Shown piece by piece: positions 35,333 through 44,755 of a stretch of DNA of 64,000 nucleotides. How positions within the stretch are numbered: position 1 is the stretch's first letter; each line of letters opens with the position of its first letter. A program made the position numbers and the translations under genes. This DNA comes from Chitinophagales bacterium (GTDB lineage: Bacteria > Bacteroidota > Bacteroidia > Chitinophagales > Chitinophagaceae): positions 124,001 through 188,000 of the forward strand of contig JACJXR010000002.1 in assembly GCA_020636505.1 (NCBI GenBank), written 5' to 3'. The notes beneath the pieces were generated by a model that was not told the origin of the DNA, ran no database searches, and saw only the letters and a list, made by a program, of their open reading frames with translations.

Positions 35333-36544
35333 TTAACGAGCGGAAATACGGTCTATCTCCTTTTGAAGCCCTTGATATACAGGTTTTGTACTGTATTGAG
35401 TTCGAATCAAATGTAGTGCATTTTCGGCAATAGTTCGAGCCTTTTCATCATTGTTTAATACCCATGAGATGGCAACTGCAAACTCTTGAGCATCATTTGC
35501 TTGCAAATAATGAACTTTATCCTTGGCTTCTATGCCTTGCATACCTATTGAGGTGCTGACTACAACCTTATTTTGGGCCATCGCTTCCAGCACTTTTACT
35601 CTGATACCACCACCTGATCTTATGGGTACTATCAGTATTTTTTTATCCGAAATGAAGGCATTCGCATCATCTACTTCTCCAACACAGTGCAAACTGTTTT
35701 CATTGATATTCTTTAAATATTCAGGCATATGGCGGCCTGCAAAATAGAACTCGAAATCGGGTGACGTTTTTCGAATTTCATTCCATACGTCGGTAATGAA
35801 CCAATTGATGCCTTCTTCGTTCGGGAGCCAATCCATAGCACCGATGTGGTAGCCAACCGCTTTTTCTTGATGATGAATAGGCTCTTGTTGAGTATCGATA
35901 GTATATGGCACCACGTGTGTACGAACTTTTCCGTTTACACTCTTCCGCACCGTTTTATCATCATCCATCGTTATTGGGAGCAATAGGTCGTATTCCTTCC
36001 AAACTCTTTGCTCGTACTTCCTTATTCTATTGCCAAGATTATTGATGTAGTATCGTTTGAGGGGATTTTTCACCTGTTGGGCAAGTCGTTCCCATATTTG
36101 GTACTCAACATTATGCAAGCGCAATACGGTCTTAGCGGTTGAACTGAACTTTATTTGCGTTAGGTAGCTGGACAGGTATACACTTTCGACCTGTACGATG
36201 TCAGGTTTGAATGAGGCCAACACTTCTTTCAACTTTTTGATAAAAGCGGGCTTCCTGAACCGCATCACATGATTGGGTTCGTTGCTGAATACCAAGTTGT
36301 TCAGCAATGGGAATAAACCGATGTCGTTATTCACATTCACCGTTTCAAAAGCATAGATATGACCATATACTTCGCTTGCAACATCCTTGTCAACAGGATG
36401 CCTGCTGGTGTTCATGGATAATAAATACACCTGATTACCGTTTGCATGATAACCGTCAATCATTGCCTTCATCGCAAGGTTGCCCCCATCCTTAAGCGGA
36501 TACGGCACACGGTTGGTCAGTATCAATATGCGACCGGTTGACAT
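35333..36544 (-). CDS. Glycosyltransferase, GT4 family
   Basis: A 403-residue GT-B enzyme. The ATG at 36544 gives the expected N-terminus MSTGRILILTNRVPYPLKDGG; the frame stays open for 47 more codons across the divergent promoter but that extension is unlike glycosyltransferases and would overlap the gene at 36607. The donor-binding domain carries AMDWLPNEEGINWFI and the signature VPIRSGGGIRVKVLEAMAQNKVVV. It resembles the 32808-33992 enzyme, so the two may act in the same surface glycan pathway. It is divergent from two more glycosyltransferase genes with a 62-base gap. Confidence 0.9.
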   Translation of the reverse strand: MSTGRILILTNRVPYPLKDGGNLAMKAMIDGYHANGNQVYLLSMNTSRHPVDKDVASEVYGHIYAFETVNVNNDIGLFPLLNNLVFSNEPNHVMRFRKPAFIKKLKEVLASFKPDIVQVESVYLSSYLTQIKFSSTAKTVLRLHNVEYQIWERLAQQVKNPLKRYYINNLGNRIRKYEQRVWKEYDLLLPITMDDDKTVRKSVNGKVRTHVVPYTIDTQQEPIHHQEKAVGYHIGAMDWLPNEEGINWFITDVWNEIRKTSPDFEFYFAGRHMPEYLKNINENSLHCVGEVDDANAFISDKKILIVPIRSGGGIRVKVLEAMAQNKVVVSTSIGMQGIEAKDKVHYLQANDAQEFAVAISWVLNNDEKARTIAENALHLIRTQYSTKPVYQGLQKEIDRISAR

Positions 36545-36606
36545 TGAATGCGAATTACTTAAATAAAACGCAAGATTAAAAGGCTTATTTTTACGCCTTC
36601 CTGAAA

Positions 36607-37728
36607 ATGGGCAAAAAAAGACACATAGTACTTTCTGTAACCAACGACCTGAATTACGACCAACGTATGCGTCGTATCTGCACATCCTTATACATTGCAG
36701 GGTATGATGTAACGCTCGTGGGCTTCAAAAGGAAGAACAGCAAACCACTTGAAGAACATCCATACAAGCAGGTAAGGTTACCTATAGCCGCGGAAAAAGG
36801 CAAATTGCTCTATGGCTCTTATTGGTTGATGCTTTTTTTCTATCTGTTGTTTAAACGGCTGGATGCCATTTGTGCCATAGACTTGGATACCATTATGCCT
36901 GCATATCTCGTATCCGTATTGAGAAACAAGCGTAGGGTGTACGATGCACATGAGCTGTTCACCGAGCTAAAAGAAGTGATAACCAAACCCACCGAAAGCA
37001 AAATATGGAATTGGATAGAGCGCAAAACGCTGCCAAGATTCCGATACAACTATACTGTTGGGGAGTACTGTGCAAAGTATTTCAAAGAGAAATACGGCAA
37101 AGACTACAAAGTGGTGCGCAACGCCACAGTGTTGAAGCCATTCACCATTCCTGAGAAAAAGAACAAGTACATATTATACCAAGGCTGGGTAAACGAAGGC
37201 AGATGTTTTGAAGAGCTGATACCTGCCATGCGCATGGTGGATATGCCACTTATCATCTGTGGAGAAGGCAACTTCTATGAACAAGCCAAAGAGTTGGCCA
37301 TTGAGCATGGAGTAACCGACAAAGTAACTTTCAAAGGCTTTGTCCCGCCCGATGAATTGAAGAAATATACCGAAGAAGCATATATCGGCATTACGCTGTT
37401 TCATGCAGTAAGCAAAAGCAACGAATACTCACTTGCCAACCGATGCTTCGACTATATGCATCATGGAGTGCCACAATTGGCTATGAACTTCCCTGAGTAC
37501 AGGGCCATCAACAATAAGTTTGAAGTTGCGGTTCTGTTGGATGACCCTACTACACCAAATGCCATTGCAGACGCTTTGAACAAATTGATAACAGACGAAT
37601 GCTTTTACAATACATTGCAGCAGAACAGTATGAAGGCACGTGAACTGTACAACTGGCAACACGAAGAAGAAACCTTACTGAAAGTATATGAAGACATGTT
37701 TGCACCCAAAACCGCGATAAAAGAATGA
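36607..37728 (+). CDS. Glycosyltransferase, GT4-like
   Basis: A 373-residue GT-B enzyme beginning HIVLSVTNDLNYDQRMRRICTSL, a start common among Bacteroidetes GT4 proteins, with the donor-domain segments ILYQGWVNEGRCFEEL, GFVPPDELKKYTEEAYIGITLF and SLANRCFDYMHHGVPQLAM. It probably extends a surface polysaccharide. Its stop overlaps the start of the next GT2 gene by 4 bases (ATGA), showing a two-gene operon. Confidence 0.88.
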   Translation: MGKKRHIVLSVTNDLNYDQRMRRICTSLYIAGYDVTLVGFKRKNSKPLEEHPYKQVRLPIAAEKGKLLYGSYWLMLFFYLLFKRLDAICAIDLDTIMPAYLVSVLRNKRRVYDAHELFTELKEVITKPTESKIWNWIERKTLPRFRYNYTVGEYCAKYFKEKYGKDYKVVRNATVLKPFTIPEKKNKYILYQGWVNEGRCFEELIPAMRMVDMPLIICGEGNFYEQAKELAIEHGVTDKVTFKGFVPPDELKKYTEEAYIGITLFHAVSKSNEYSLANRCFDYMHHGVPQLAMNFPEYRAINNKFEVAVLLDDPTTPNAIADALNKLITDECFYNTLQQNSMKARELYNWQHEEETLLKVYEDMFAPKTAIKE

Positions 37729-38465
37729 AGATAAGTGTGGTGATACCGGCATACAACGCAGCGGGTTGCATCAAAGATGCGATCGACTCCTGCATTGCCC
37801 AAACTCATACACCGCACGAAATAATAGTGATAGATGATGCAAGCAATGATGATACGGTATCGATAGTAGAGCAATACCACAATGTGATTCTGCTTCGACA
37901 AATGGAAAACAAAGGACCATCGGCTGCAAGAAACTTAGGATGGAATGCCGCATCCGGGGATGTGATAGCCTTTTTGGACAGTGATGATACATGGCATCCT
38001 AAAAAGCTTGAAGTCATCAACGATATACTATCAGCAAACGAAAGCATCTTATACCTTGGGCATAACTATACAGTAGGCAAACGAGCAGAGTTGAGTTCAG
38101 TCGATACACCTAAACAAGTATCATACACATCCATCTTGATCAAGAACCCATATCAACCATCTTGCCTTGTGGTTCGTAAATCTCTTGACCTACGATTCAA
38201 TGAAAGCTATCGCTATTGCGAGGACCACGAATTATCGGTAAGGGTGGCATACAGACATCATTGCCATTGGTTGGATATGCCGCTGACCATACTTGGGCGT
38301 CCTCAGCTAAGCACAGGTGGAGCATCAGGCAATAAGTGGAAAATGAGGAAGGGAGAACTGAGGCTATATACATCCGTATGGATGCAAAACCCTCTATTCA
38401 TCATATTCGTTCCTATACTTTTGATATTCAGCCTGCTAAAGATGAGCTATCGTCTTACCAAGTAG
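37725..38465 (+). CDS. Glycosyltransferase family 2
   Basis: A 246-residue GT-A enzyme: nucleotide-binding start ISVVIPAYNAAGCIKDAIDSC, VIDDASNDDT, and the metal-binding FLDSDDTWHPKKLE (DxD equivalent). A hydrophobic C-terminal segment (FIIFVPILLIFSLL) may tether it to the membrane. Translationally coupled to the upstream GT4 gene, so it probably works on the same glycan. It ends 2 bases before the convergent FtsE-like gene. Confidence 0.9.
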   Translation: MKISVVIPAYNAAGCIKDAIDSCIAQTHTPHEIIVIDDASNDDTVSIVEQYHNVILLRQMENKGPSAARNLGWNAASGDVIAFLDSDDTWHPKKLEVINDILSANESILYLGHNYTVGKRAELSSVDTPKQVSYTSILIKNPYQPSCLVVRKSLDLRFNESYRYCEDHELSVRVAYRHHCHWLDMPLTILGRPQLSTGGASGNKWKMRKGELRLYTSVWMQNPLFIIFVPILLIFSLLKMSYRLTK

Positions 38466-38466
38466 C

Positions 38467-39156
38467 TTACATGGTGGCTACCGATATTTCCTTTATGGTA
38501 CTGTTCTCTATACGTACAACCCTTGCCGGATATTTTTGAATGATGGTATAATCGTGCGTAGCCATGATGATGGCGGTATGATAATCTCTACAGATATTGA
38601 CCAACAGATTCATTATCTCATCTCTTGTATCGGGATCAAGGTTACCTGTCGGTTCATCCGCCAATATCAACTTGGGATTGTTCAGCAATGCACGAGCGAT
38701 ATCCACACGTTGCTGCTCACCGCCGGACATTTCATAAGGCATTTTAAAGCCTTTATTCTTCAAGCCTACTTTGGTTAAAACGTTCTCTATCTTTTCTTTG
38801 ATGAGAATTTTATCCGTCCACCCTGTGGCTTTGAGTACGAACTGGAGATTGTCATGCACATTACGGTCTGTCAACAACCTGAAGTCTTGGAAGACGATAC
38901 CTAAGTTGCGTCTAAGGTGTGGTACGTTTTGCCACTTGAGCTTTTTAAGGTCGAAGTCGGCCACTTCACCGGTACCTTCTTTCAAGTACAAGTCGCCATA
39001 TAGGGTTTTCAACAGGCTGGACTTACCACTACCCGTCTTACCGATCATATACACGAACTCCCCTTTGTTGACTTGCAGGTTCACATCACTCAATATCAGA
39101 CTACCACCCTGATAAATATTGGCCCCTCTTAATGATACTATCGGTGAGTCGCTCAT
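38467..39156 (-). CDS. ftsE: FtsE-like ABC transporter ATP-binding protein
   Basis: A 229-residue ATPase with Walker A GKTGSGKS (39-46), the FtsE-type Q-loop region (LGIVFQDFRLL), signature MSGGEQQR and Walker B LILADEPTGNLD. FtsE works with the membrane protein FtsX to activate cell-wall hydrolases during division. No ftsX is adjacent, which is usual for some Bacteroidetes. The family LolD/MacB is the alternative; the FQDFRLL and short length favour FtsE. Confidence 0.82.
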   Translation of the reverse strand: MSDSPIVSLRGANIYQGGSLILSDVNLQVNKGEFVYMIGKTGSGKSSLLKTLYGDLYLKEGTGEVADFDLKKLKWQNVPHLRRNLGIVFQDFRLLTDRNVHDNLQFVLKATGWTDKILIKEKIENVLTKVGLKNKGFKMPYEMSGGEQQRVDIARALLNNPKLILADEPTGNLDPDTRDEIMNLLVNICRDYHTAIIMATHDYTIIQKYPARVVRIENSTIKEISVATM

Positions 39157-39210
39157 CGGCTTTTGTAAGATTTGAACAAATATACCCTGTTAGACCGAAC
39201 TATAATAAAA

Positions 39211-39238
39211 CAGGGGACAGATAGTTACCTGTCCCCTG
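39211..39238 (-). terminator. Terminator of the uppS-bamA-skp operon
   Basis: A 10-base stem (39211-39220 with 39229-39238) with 8-base loop, followed on the minus strand by TTTTATTA. Lies 19 bases past the stop of the last skp-like gene. Confidence 0.85.
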
Positions 39239-39257
39239 CAAATAAATTTAACAACAA

Positions 39258-39761
39258 TTACTTGATGCCCAACTTAGCCTTTACAAAAGGCATAATATCG
39301 TCAGATGGTTTTGCATGTAGCAAAGCACCTGTGCTTGAGTCGAAGATGTAGTCGTAACCTTTTTCTGTAGCAACCGCTTTGATAGCGCCATCGGCCTTAT
39401 CAAGTATCGGCTTCAACAGGTCTTGTCTTTTCTTCTCAACTTTCTCTTGTGCGTTTTGGTTGGTGCTCTCGATACGAGCTTCAAGATCTTTGATCTCTTT
39501 TACTTTGACCTCTTTCATGGCATCGGTCATTGTCTTTTCTTGAGCTTGGTACTCCTGCACTTTCTTTTCATACTCTTTGCCCATGCCTTGCAGTTGGTCC
39601 TGATATTGTTTGGCATAAGCCTGAATGTCGGTTTCTGCTTTAGCCACATCAGGCATTGCTTGCAAAAGCTCAGCGGAGTTGATATGTCCGAATTTGGTTT
39701 GAGCAAATGTAACGTTACTTACAAGTACAACACAGACAAGAATGAATACTAACTTTTTCAT
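39258..39761 (-). CDS. OmpH/Skp family periplasmic chaperone
   Basis: A 167-residue protein from the ATG at 39761 (signal peptide MKKLVFILVCVVLVSNVTFAQ; a further upstream in-frame ATG would precede the signal by 16 residues). The middle (about 35-115) is a long charged coiled coil (DQLQGMGKEYEKKVQEYQAQ, EVKEIKDLEARIESTNQ) forming the tentacles of Skp, followed by the strand-rich body (GYDYIFDSSTGALLHA). It would ferry unfolded outer-membrane proteins to BamA. It is the second of two skp-like genes in tandem. Confidence 0.92.
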   Translation of the reverse strand: MKKLVFILVCVVLVSNVTFAQTKFGHINSAELLQAMPDVAKAETDIQAYAKQYQDQLQGMGKEYEKKVQEYQAQEKTMTDAMKEVKVKEIKDLEARIESTNQNAQEKVEKKRQDLLKPILDKADGAIKAVATEKGYDYIFDSSTGALLHAKPSDDIMPFVKAKLGIK

Positions 39762-39808
39762 ATTAAAATTTAAACCTTTGAGTTTTAGAGGTTGCAAAAT
39801 AAATGCCA

Positions 39809-40324
39809 TTATTTGTTTATTCCAAGCGATTTTAACACTTCATCGCTTTTATCAAGTTTGGTATTGAAGTAAAACACTGATACTCCGCCCGATTTGTCCA
39901 GTACAACATCGTAAGCGCGAGAGTCTGCATACTTCTGTACTGCATTGTATACTTTGTCTTGTATCGGCTTGATGAGTTTCTGACGCTCCTTGAACAGATC
40001 ACCCTCATAACCAAAGCGTTGCTTCTGCAAAACCTTTACCGATTTTTCTTTTTCAACTATCTCATCTTCACGCTTTTTACGCATATCGTCAGATAGCATG
40101 GCGCGCTCCGCTTGGTATGTTTTATACATACGGTCCACATCCATCATAAGATTGTCAATTTCTTTTTGCCAAGATTCAGACATGTTGTCCAACTTGGTTT
40201 GCGCATCCTTATATTCGGTGATATTGTCCAATATGTACTTGGAGTCTATCACACAATAGCGCTGAGCATTGGCTGTAATGGTTATCGCAGATAACAGAAA
40301 CAGAATGACAAATATCCTTTTCAT
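39809..40324 (-). CDS. OmpH/Skp family periplasmic chaperone
   Basis: A 171-residue protein: signal peptide (MKRIFVILFLLSAITITANAQ), a strand RYCVIDSKYILDN, then a coiled coil (YKDAQTKLDNMSESWQKEID to EKEKSVKVLQKQRFGYEGDL) and a final strand segment (AYDVVLDKSGGVSVFYFN). It sits between bamA (24 bases away) and the other skp-like gene, so its role in outer-membrane protein delivery is well supported. Confidence 0.92.
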   Translation of the reverse strand: MKRIFVILFLLSAITITANAQRYCVIDSKYILDNITEYKDAQTKLDNMSESWQKEIDNLMMDVDRMYKTYQAERAMLSDDMRKKREDEIVEKEKSVKVLQKQRFGYEGDLFKERQKLIKPIQDKVYNAVQKYADSRAYDVVLDKSGGVSVFYFNTKLDKSDEVLKSLGINK

Positions 40325-40348
40325 AATATTCGAGTTTAATAATCTTTA

Positions 40349-43033
40349 TTAATCCGGTTCGAAGCCGAGCATGAAGGTAAAGTTGGCTATATCCTTCAAC
40401 TTGGTCACACCGGCAGCCTTATTATAACGGTCGAACCCTACACCGTAGTCTAAACCAAGCAAACCAAACATCGGCAAGAATACACGAATACCCATACCTG
40501 CCGAACGGTTAAGTTTGGAAGGGTTGTATTGTTTGAAGTCAGGCCATGCATTGGCTGCTTCCACAAACATCAAACCATATATGGTGGATGTAGGACTCAA
40601 CGAGAACGGATACCTTACCTCTGCGGTGTATTTGTTGAATATGGTTGCATTGGAAGAGTATGGTCCCCTGTACCCTCTGTGAGCAATGATATCGCGACCT
40701 ACAAAGAAGTTCTGACCACTCAAACCGTCACCACCTACTTGGAAACGCTCAAACGGAGCGAAGCCTATGTCAGGATTGTAGTATCCCATGAAACCGTACT
40801 TGGTGGCAAACTTGAATACCATCTTACCTACTATACTCTGATACCACTCACCCGTAAAGCGATACTTATGATATTCTATCCACTTATACTTTTCGCTGGC
40901 TGTAGCGGTTGAGTAATCGTCGCCTGAAAACCTGCTGTATGGTGGTGTGAACTGGAATGTAAAGTTGATGTTGGAACCACTCCTCGGATACAAAGGTGCA
41001 TCCACTGAATAACGTGCCAATACCAATTTCAAATACAAGTTGTTACTTGGTCCATTGTCAAAGCCTGTACCTTGTATCAATTCAAAAGCCTTCAACTTAA
41101 AGTTTTGATAGTTGACACCGGCAGTGAAGATGAAGTTATCATCAGGCCATTTAACACGACGGCTTATAGACACCCCTCCACCCAACACTCTCATGAATGA
41201 TGCATTCGGATCGCTGGCTGTTGAGTTGTTGAACTTGCTGTACAAGAAGTTTGTGGTAAGTGCATTCGGCTTCTTACCACCCAACCATGGTTCAGTGAAC
41301 GAGAAGTTCAATGAGTTATAGAAACGTCCGTTTGACTGATAGTTTACAGAGAACTTCTGACCATCACCAACAGGTAGTGGATCCCAGAACTTCGGCTTCA
41401 ATATATTACGTAGTGAGAAGTTGTTGAACGTAACACCGACGTTTCCGTAGAAGCTGATACCACCACCGAAACCTGCCGACAATTGCAACTGGTCGTTGGA
41501 CTTTTCAACCACTGTATATTCTATATCAACCGTACCGTCTTCTTGGTTCGGTTTTGGTTGTATACCTATTTTCTCTTGATCGAAGAAACCAAGGTTGGCA
41601 ATCTCACGTTGCGAACGGATAAGGTCAGTACGACTGAACTTGTTGCCCGGCAATGTTCTCAATTCACGACGAATAACGTGTTCGTTCGTGCGGAAGTTAC
41701 CGGTAATGTCTACATTCTTGATCGTCGCTTGAGGACCTTCAGTTATACGCATCTCATAGTTGATGGTATCGCCCATTATCGATATCTCCACAGGGTCCAC
41801 ATTGAAGAACAGGTAACCATCATCCATGTACAAGCTACTGATGTCGGCACCACCCTCAGGACTCAATTGTCTACCAAGGCGAGTCTCCAAAAGGTCGAGG
41901 TTGTACACGTCACCTCTCTTAATGCCCAATATTTTGGTCAAGAACTCACTTGAGTATTTGGTATTTCCTTTCCATGTGATATCACCGAAGTAATATTGGC
42001 TACCCTCACGTACCTTGATATCTATATTGATATTACCATCAGGCAGTTTATATATTGTATCTGCTATTACAATGGCGTCTCTATGTCCAAGTGAATTGTA
42101 GTATGCTATCAAAGACTGTTTATCAGCCTCAAATTTCTTTTCGTTGAATTTGGAAGACGAGAAGAAGCTGAACCTCATATATGGGTTAAGCGCATCCATG
42201 GTTTTGGAAGGTGAAAGAAAATTGAATTCCTTCATGTAATTACTGAAAGAACGCTCGTCTTTATCATACATACTGACTCTGTCAGCAGGATAAAAACTGA
42301 TACGAGACATCTCTTTGGTACCCTTCATCGTTCTTTTCAAACGAGTATCGTTGGCAATGGTATTACCCGCGATGTTCACCTGATTGATCTTCGTCCTGTT
42401 GCCTTTGGCTATATCGAATGTAAGTATGATGGTGTTTACCGATACTGTATCCACCCATTCTTTCACCGATACTGTTGCATCGTTGAAACCCTTTTCGGAA
42501 TAGTACTTGTTTATTCTGACAATGGCATCTTTCTTGGTAGCCTCAGTTACCACACGCCCCTTTATAAGACCTATTTTCTTTTGCAACTCTTCTGCCTCAG
42601 ACTTTCTGATGCCTTTAAAGTTGTATTTACTCAAACGAGGACGCTCCTCCACATGAATATCAAGGAATATTTTATCGCCAATGAACTTGGTTGCGGATAT
42701 ACTGATATCTGAGAACAAGTCTTGCTTCCACAAATTGCGGATGGCTCTTGTAACCTTTTCGTCTGAAGGCACTGTGAGTTTATCACCAACAGCCAAACCC
42801 GATACAGTTATCAAAAGGTCGTTGTCCAGAAACTTGGTACCTGATACAGTAATACCACCGATCGTATACTCGTTTGATTTGGAGGCTACGGGTGTTGAAG
42901 AACGTTGGTCTTGCAACATCTTCCCGATACCGCGGGCACTGTCACTCGATGAAAGTTGTGCAAACGCATCTCCTCCAAAGAACAGAAAGCATATGGTAGT
43001 GAAAAATAAATTACGCGAAGTGGTATTAAACAT
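40349..43033 (-). CDS. bamA: Outer membrane protein assembly factor BamA
   Basis: An 894-residue Omp85 protein: signal peptide (ending DAFAQ near residue 26), five POTRA domains at about 50-470 (IGGITVSGTKFLDNDLL, RPRLSKYNFKGIRKSEAEE, INQVNIAGNTIANDTRL, YYFGDITWKGNTKYSSEFL, ATIKNVDITGNFRTNEHVI), then a 16-strand barrel (from about 520) with the RGF-like loop region GLSGQNFFVGRDIIAHRGYRG and a terminal strand FTFMLGFEPD. It folds and inserts outer-membrane barrels. It is flanked by uppS upstream (8-base overlap) and two skp-like genes downstream. Confidence 0.96.
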   Translation of the reverse strand: MFNTTSRNLFFTTICFLFFGGDAFAQLSSSDSARGIGKMLQDQRSSTPVASKSNEYTIGGITVSGTKFLDNDLLITVSGLAVGDKLTVPSDEKVTRAIRNLWKQDLFSDISISATKFIGDKIFLDIHVEERPRLSKYNFKGIRKSEAEELQKKIGLIKGRVVTEATKKDAIVRINKYYSEKGFNDATVSVKEWVDTVSVNTIILTFDIAKGNRTKINQVNIAGNTIANDTRLKRTMKGTKEMSRISFYPADRVSMYDKDERSFSNYMKEFNFLSPSKTMDALNPYMRFSFFSSSKFNEKKFEADKQSLIAYYNSLGHRDAIVIADTIYKLPDGNINIDIKVREGSQYYFGDITWKGNTKYSSEFLTKILGIKRGDVYNLDLLETRLGRQLSPEGGADISSLYMDDGYLFFNVDPVEISIMGDTINYEMRITEGPQATIKNVDITGNFRTNEHVIRRELRTLPGNKFSRTDLIRSQREIANLGFFDQEKIGIQPKPNQEDGTVDIEYTVVEKSNDQLQLSAGFGGGISFYGNVGVTFNNFSLRNILKPKFWDPLPVGDGQKFSVNYQSNGRFYNSLNFSFTEPWLGGKKPNALTTNFLYSKFNNSTASDPNASFMRVLGGGVSISRRVKWPDDNFIFTAGVNYQNFKLKAFELIQGTGFDNGPSNNLYLKLVLARYSVDAPLYPRSGSNINFTFQFTPPYSRFSGDDYSTATASEKYKWIEYHKYRFTGEWYQSIVGKMVFKFATKYGFMGYYNPDIGFAPFERFQVGGDGLSGQNFFVGRDIIAHRGYRGPYSSNATIFNKYTAEVRYPFSLSPTSTIYGLMFVEAANAWPDFKQYNPSKLNRSAGMGIRVFLPMFGLLGLDYGVGFDRYNKAAGVTKLKDIANFTFMLGFEPD

Positions 43034-43787
43034 GCCGGGTTAAATTCTTTTGTATTTGCTCACTTGTTTTGCCAAACCTGCGCTCACGCTGTTGATAGTC
43101 CTGTATTGCCAGCAGCAAATTTTCTCTCCTGAAATCGGGCCAATGCACCGGTGTGAAATACAGTTCGGCGTAGGCCAGTTGATATAATAAATAGTTGCTA
43201 ATCCTGTGCTCCCCACTTGTACGTATCATCAATTCGGGATCGGGAAAAGCCGATGTAGTCAAATATTTTGCAAACTGCTCGTCATCCAGGCTGTCTATAT
43301 CAGCCTTACCGCTCTGCACATCAACAGCAAACTTCTTTGCCGCTTCCATTATTTCCCAACGTGAGCTGTAACTGAGTGCCAAAATGAGATTAAGACCAGT
43401 ATTCATCACCGTCATTTCGACAGCTTCGTTCAGCTCTTTTTGACAAATGTCGGGCAGACTCAAAAAATCGCCAATCACATGCAGCCTCACATTGTTCTTC
43501 TTCAACTCCTCAACTTCTTTTCTGATGGTGTTGACCAACAACTCCATCAATGCATTCACTTCTTCTTGTGGGCGATTCCAGTTCTCTGTTGAGAATGCGT
43601 ATAAGGTAAGATACTGGACACCTATCTCGCCACAGGTATTGACGATGTCACGAACGCTGACAACACCTTCATGATGTCCGTACACGCGATCTTGACCGCG
43701 CTCTTTGGCCCATCTTCCATTACCGTCCATTATGACGGCAATATGTTGAGGTATCCTGCTTTTATCAATAGAATGTAGTGTGTCCAT
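43026..43787 (-). CDS. uppS: Isoprenyl transferase (undecaprenyl diphosphate synthase)
   Basis: A 253-residue cis-prenyltransferase with the catalytic block HIAVIMDGNGRWA (Asp that binds the pyrophosphate), LTLYAFSTENWNRP and the C-terminal RTSGEHRISNYLLYQLAYAELYF. It makes the C55 lipid carrier for peptidoglycan and surface glycans. First gene of the uppS-bamA-skp-skp operon, a common order in Bacteroidetes. Confidence 0.97.
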   Translation of the reverse strand: MDTLHSIDKSRIPQHIAVIMDGNGRWAKERGQDRVYGHHEGVVSVRDIVNTCGEIGVQYLTLYAFSTENWNRPQEEVNALMELLVNTIRKEVEELKKNNVRLHVIGDFLSLPDICQKELNEAVEMTVMNTGLNLILALSYSSRWEIMEAAKKFAVDVQSGKADIDSLDDEQFAKYLTTSAFPDPELMIRTSGEHRISNYLLYQLAYAELYFTPVHWPDFRRENLLLAIQDYQQRERRFGKTSEQIQKNLTRHV

Positions 43788-43823
43788 TCGTCACCTATAA
43801 CGCTTAGTACTAATAAAGGTGTG

Positions 43824-43831
43824 CAAAGGTA
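43824..43831 (-). promoter_or_regulatory. Bacteroidetes -7 element (TACCTTTG) of the uppS-bamA operon
   Basis: Perfect TAnnTTTG on the minus strand, 36 bases before the uppS ATG. Confidence 0.6.
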
Positions 43832-44013
43832 CAAAAATAGAAGGTAGTACTATGTATCAAAATATGTGAGAGTTGGTTTAACTCGACTTTAACTGCAAAA
43901 GGCTGTTTCACCACGCTTATTAACATTTTATTTCATATCTCATCGGCTGATTATTGAACAGTTAACCTTGGTTCTCCGGTTTTTTGAATAAATTAGGGTT
44001 CACTCTTCAAGTT

Positions 44014-44664
44014 ATGGTCACAAATCTCAGCGAAAACAACTCGATATTATCCAAATGGATAAAGGAAATAAGAGATGTAAACATCCAACAAGACCGTATG
44101 CGTTTCAGAAGAAATATGGAGCGCATCGGTGAAGTTGCGGCATATGAACTCAGCAAACATCTAGTCTATACAGACAAATCGGTTGAAACACCACTTGGCG
44201 AGGCACAAGTGTCTGATTTAGAATGCATTCCGGTAGTTGCCACCATATTGAGAGCAGGTTTGCCCATGCATCAGGGTATCCTCAACTATTTTGACCGTGC
44301 CGACAATGCCTTTATAGCGGCTTACAGGAAGCACCATAGGGATGGTTCTTTTGAAATAGAGCAACATTATGTGACCTGTCCAGATATCGGCGGAAGGCCT
44401 CTCATTATAGCCGACCCTATGATTGCCAGCGGTTCATCCTTGGTTTTGGCTCTGAAATCGTTGACAGAAGAGCAAAAACCGACTCAAATCCACGTTGTTT
44501 CGGCCATTGCCTGCACGGTGGGCATCGAATTGATAAAGAGGAAGTTTCCGGAGGCATATGTATGGGCGGGAGCCATAGATGACGAATTAACTGCAAGAGG
44601 ATATATCGTACCCGGGCTTGGGGATGCCGGAGACCTGTCATTTGGAGAAAAGAATCAATCCTAA
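44014..44664 (+). CDS. upp: Uracil phosphoribosyltransferase
   Basis: A 216-residue enzyme from the ATG at 44014; a TTG 30 bases upstream would only add an unusual extension. It has the family core VVATILRAGLPMHQGILNYF, the PRPP-binding loop IIADPMIASGSSLVLAL and the uracil-binding end GYIVPGLGDAGDLSFG. It converts uracil and PRPP to UMP (salvage). Slightly divergent from E. coli Upp in the N-terminus, but key residues are present. Confidence 0.93.
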   Translation: MVTNLSENNSILSKWIKEIRDVNIQQDRMRFRRNMERIGEVAAYELSKHLVYTDKSVETPLGEAQVSDLECIPVVATILRAGLPMHQGILNYFDRADNAFIAAYRKHHRDGSFEIEQHYVTCPDIGGRPLIIADPMIASGSSLVLALKSLTEEQKPTQIHVVSAIACTVGIELIKRKFPEAYVWAGAIDDELTARGYIVPGLGDAGDLSFGEKNQS

Positions 44665-44692
44665 CCCCAACTAAATAAATATGTTACCTGTC

Positions 44693-44722
44693 TTGCATAA
44701 TAATAGAAATTGGCTTATTTTG
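44693..44722 (+). promoter_or_regulatory. Promoter of the PorP/SprF-like gene (TTG-N20-TATTTTG)
   Basis: A -33 TTG (44693-44695) and a -7-like TATTTTG (44716-44722, one base short of TAnnTTTG) at 20-base spacing, 33 bases before the ATG at 44756. The upstream codons of the same frame fall inside this promoter, which supports the later start. Confidence 0.5.
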
Positions 44723-44755
44723 CCTTCACAAACCATTAATAAAAAGTTTACCCAG

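Noticed and set aside
35395..35420. tRNA-like GGTTCGAAT-type string
   Set aside because: It lies within a glycosyltransferase gene and has no acceptor or anticodon stems around it. No tRNA was found in the window.
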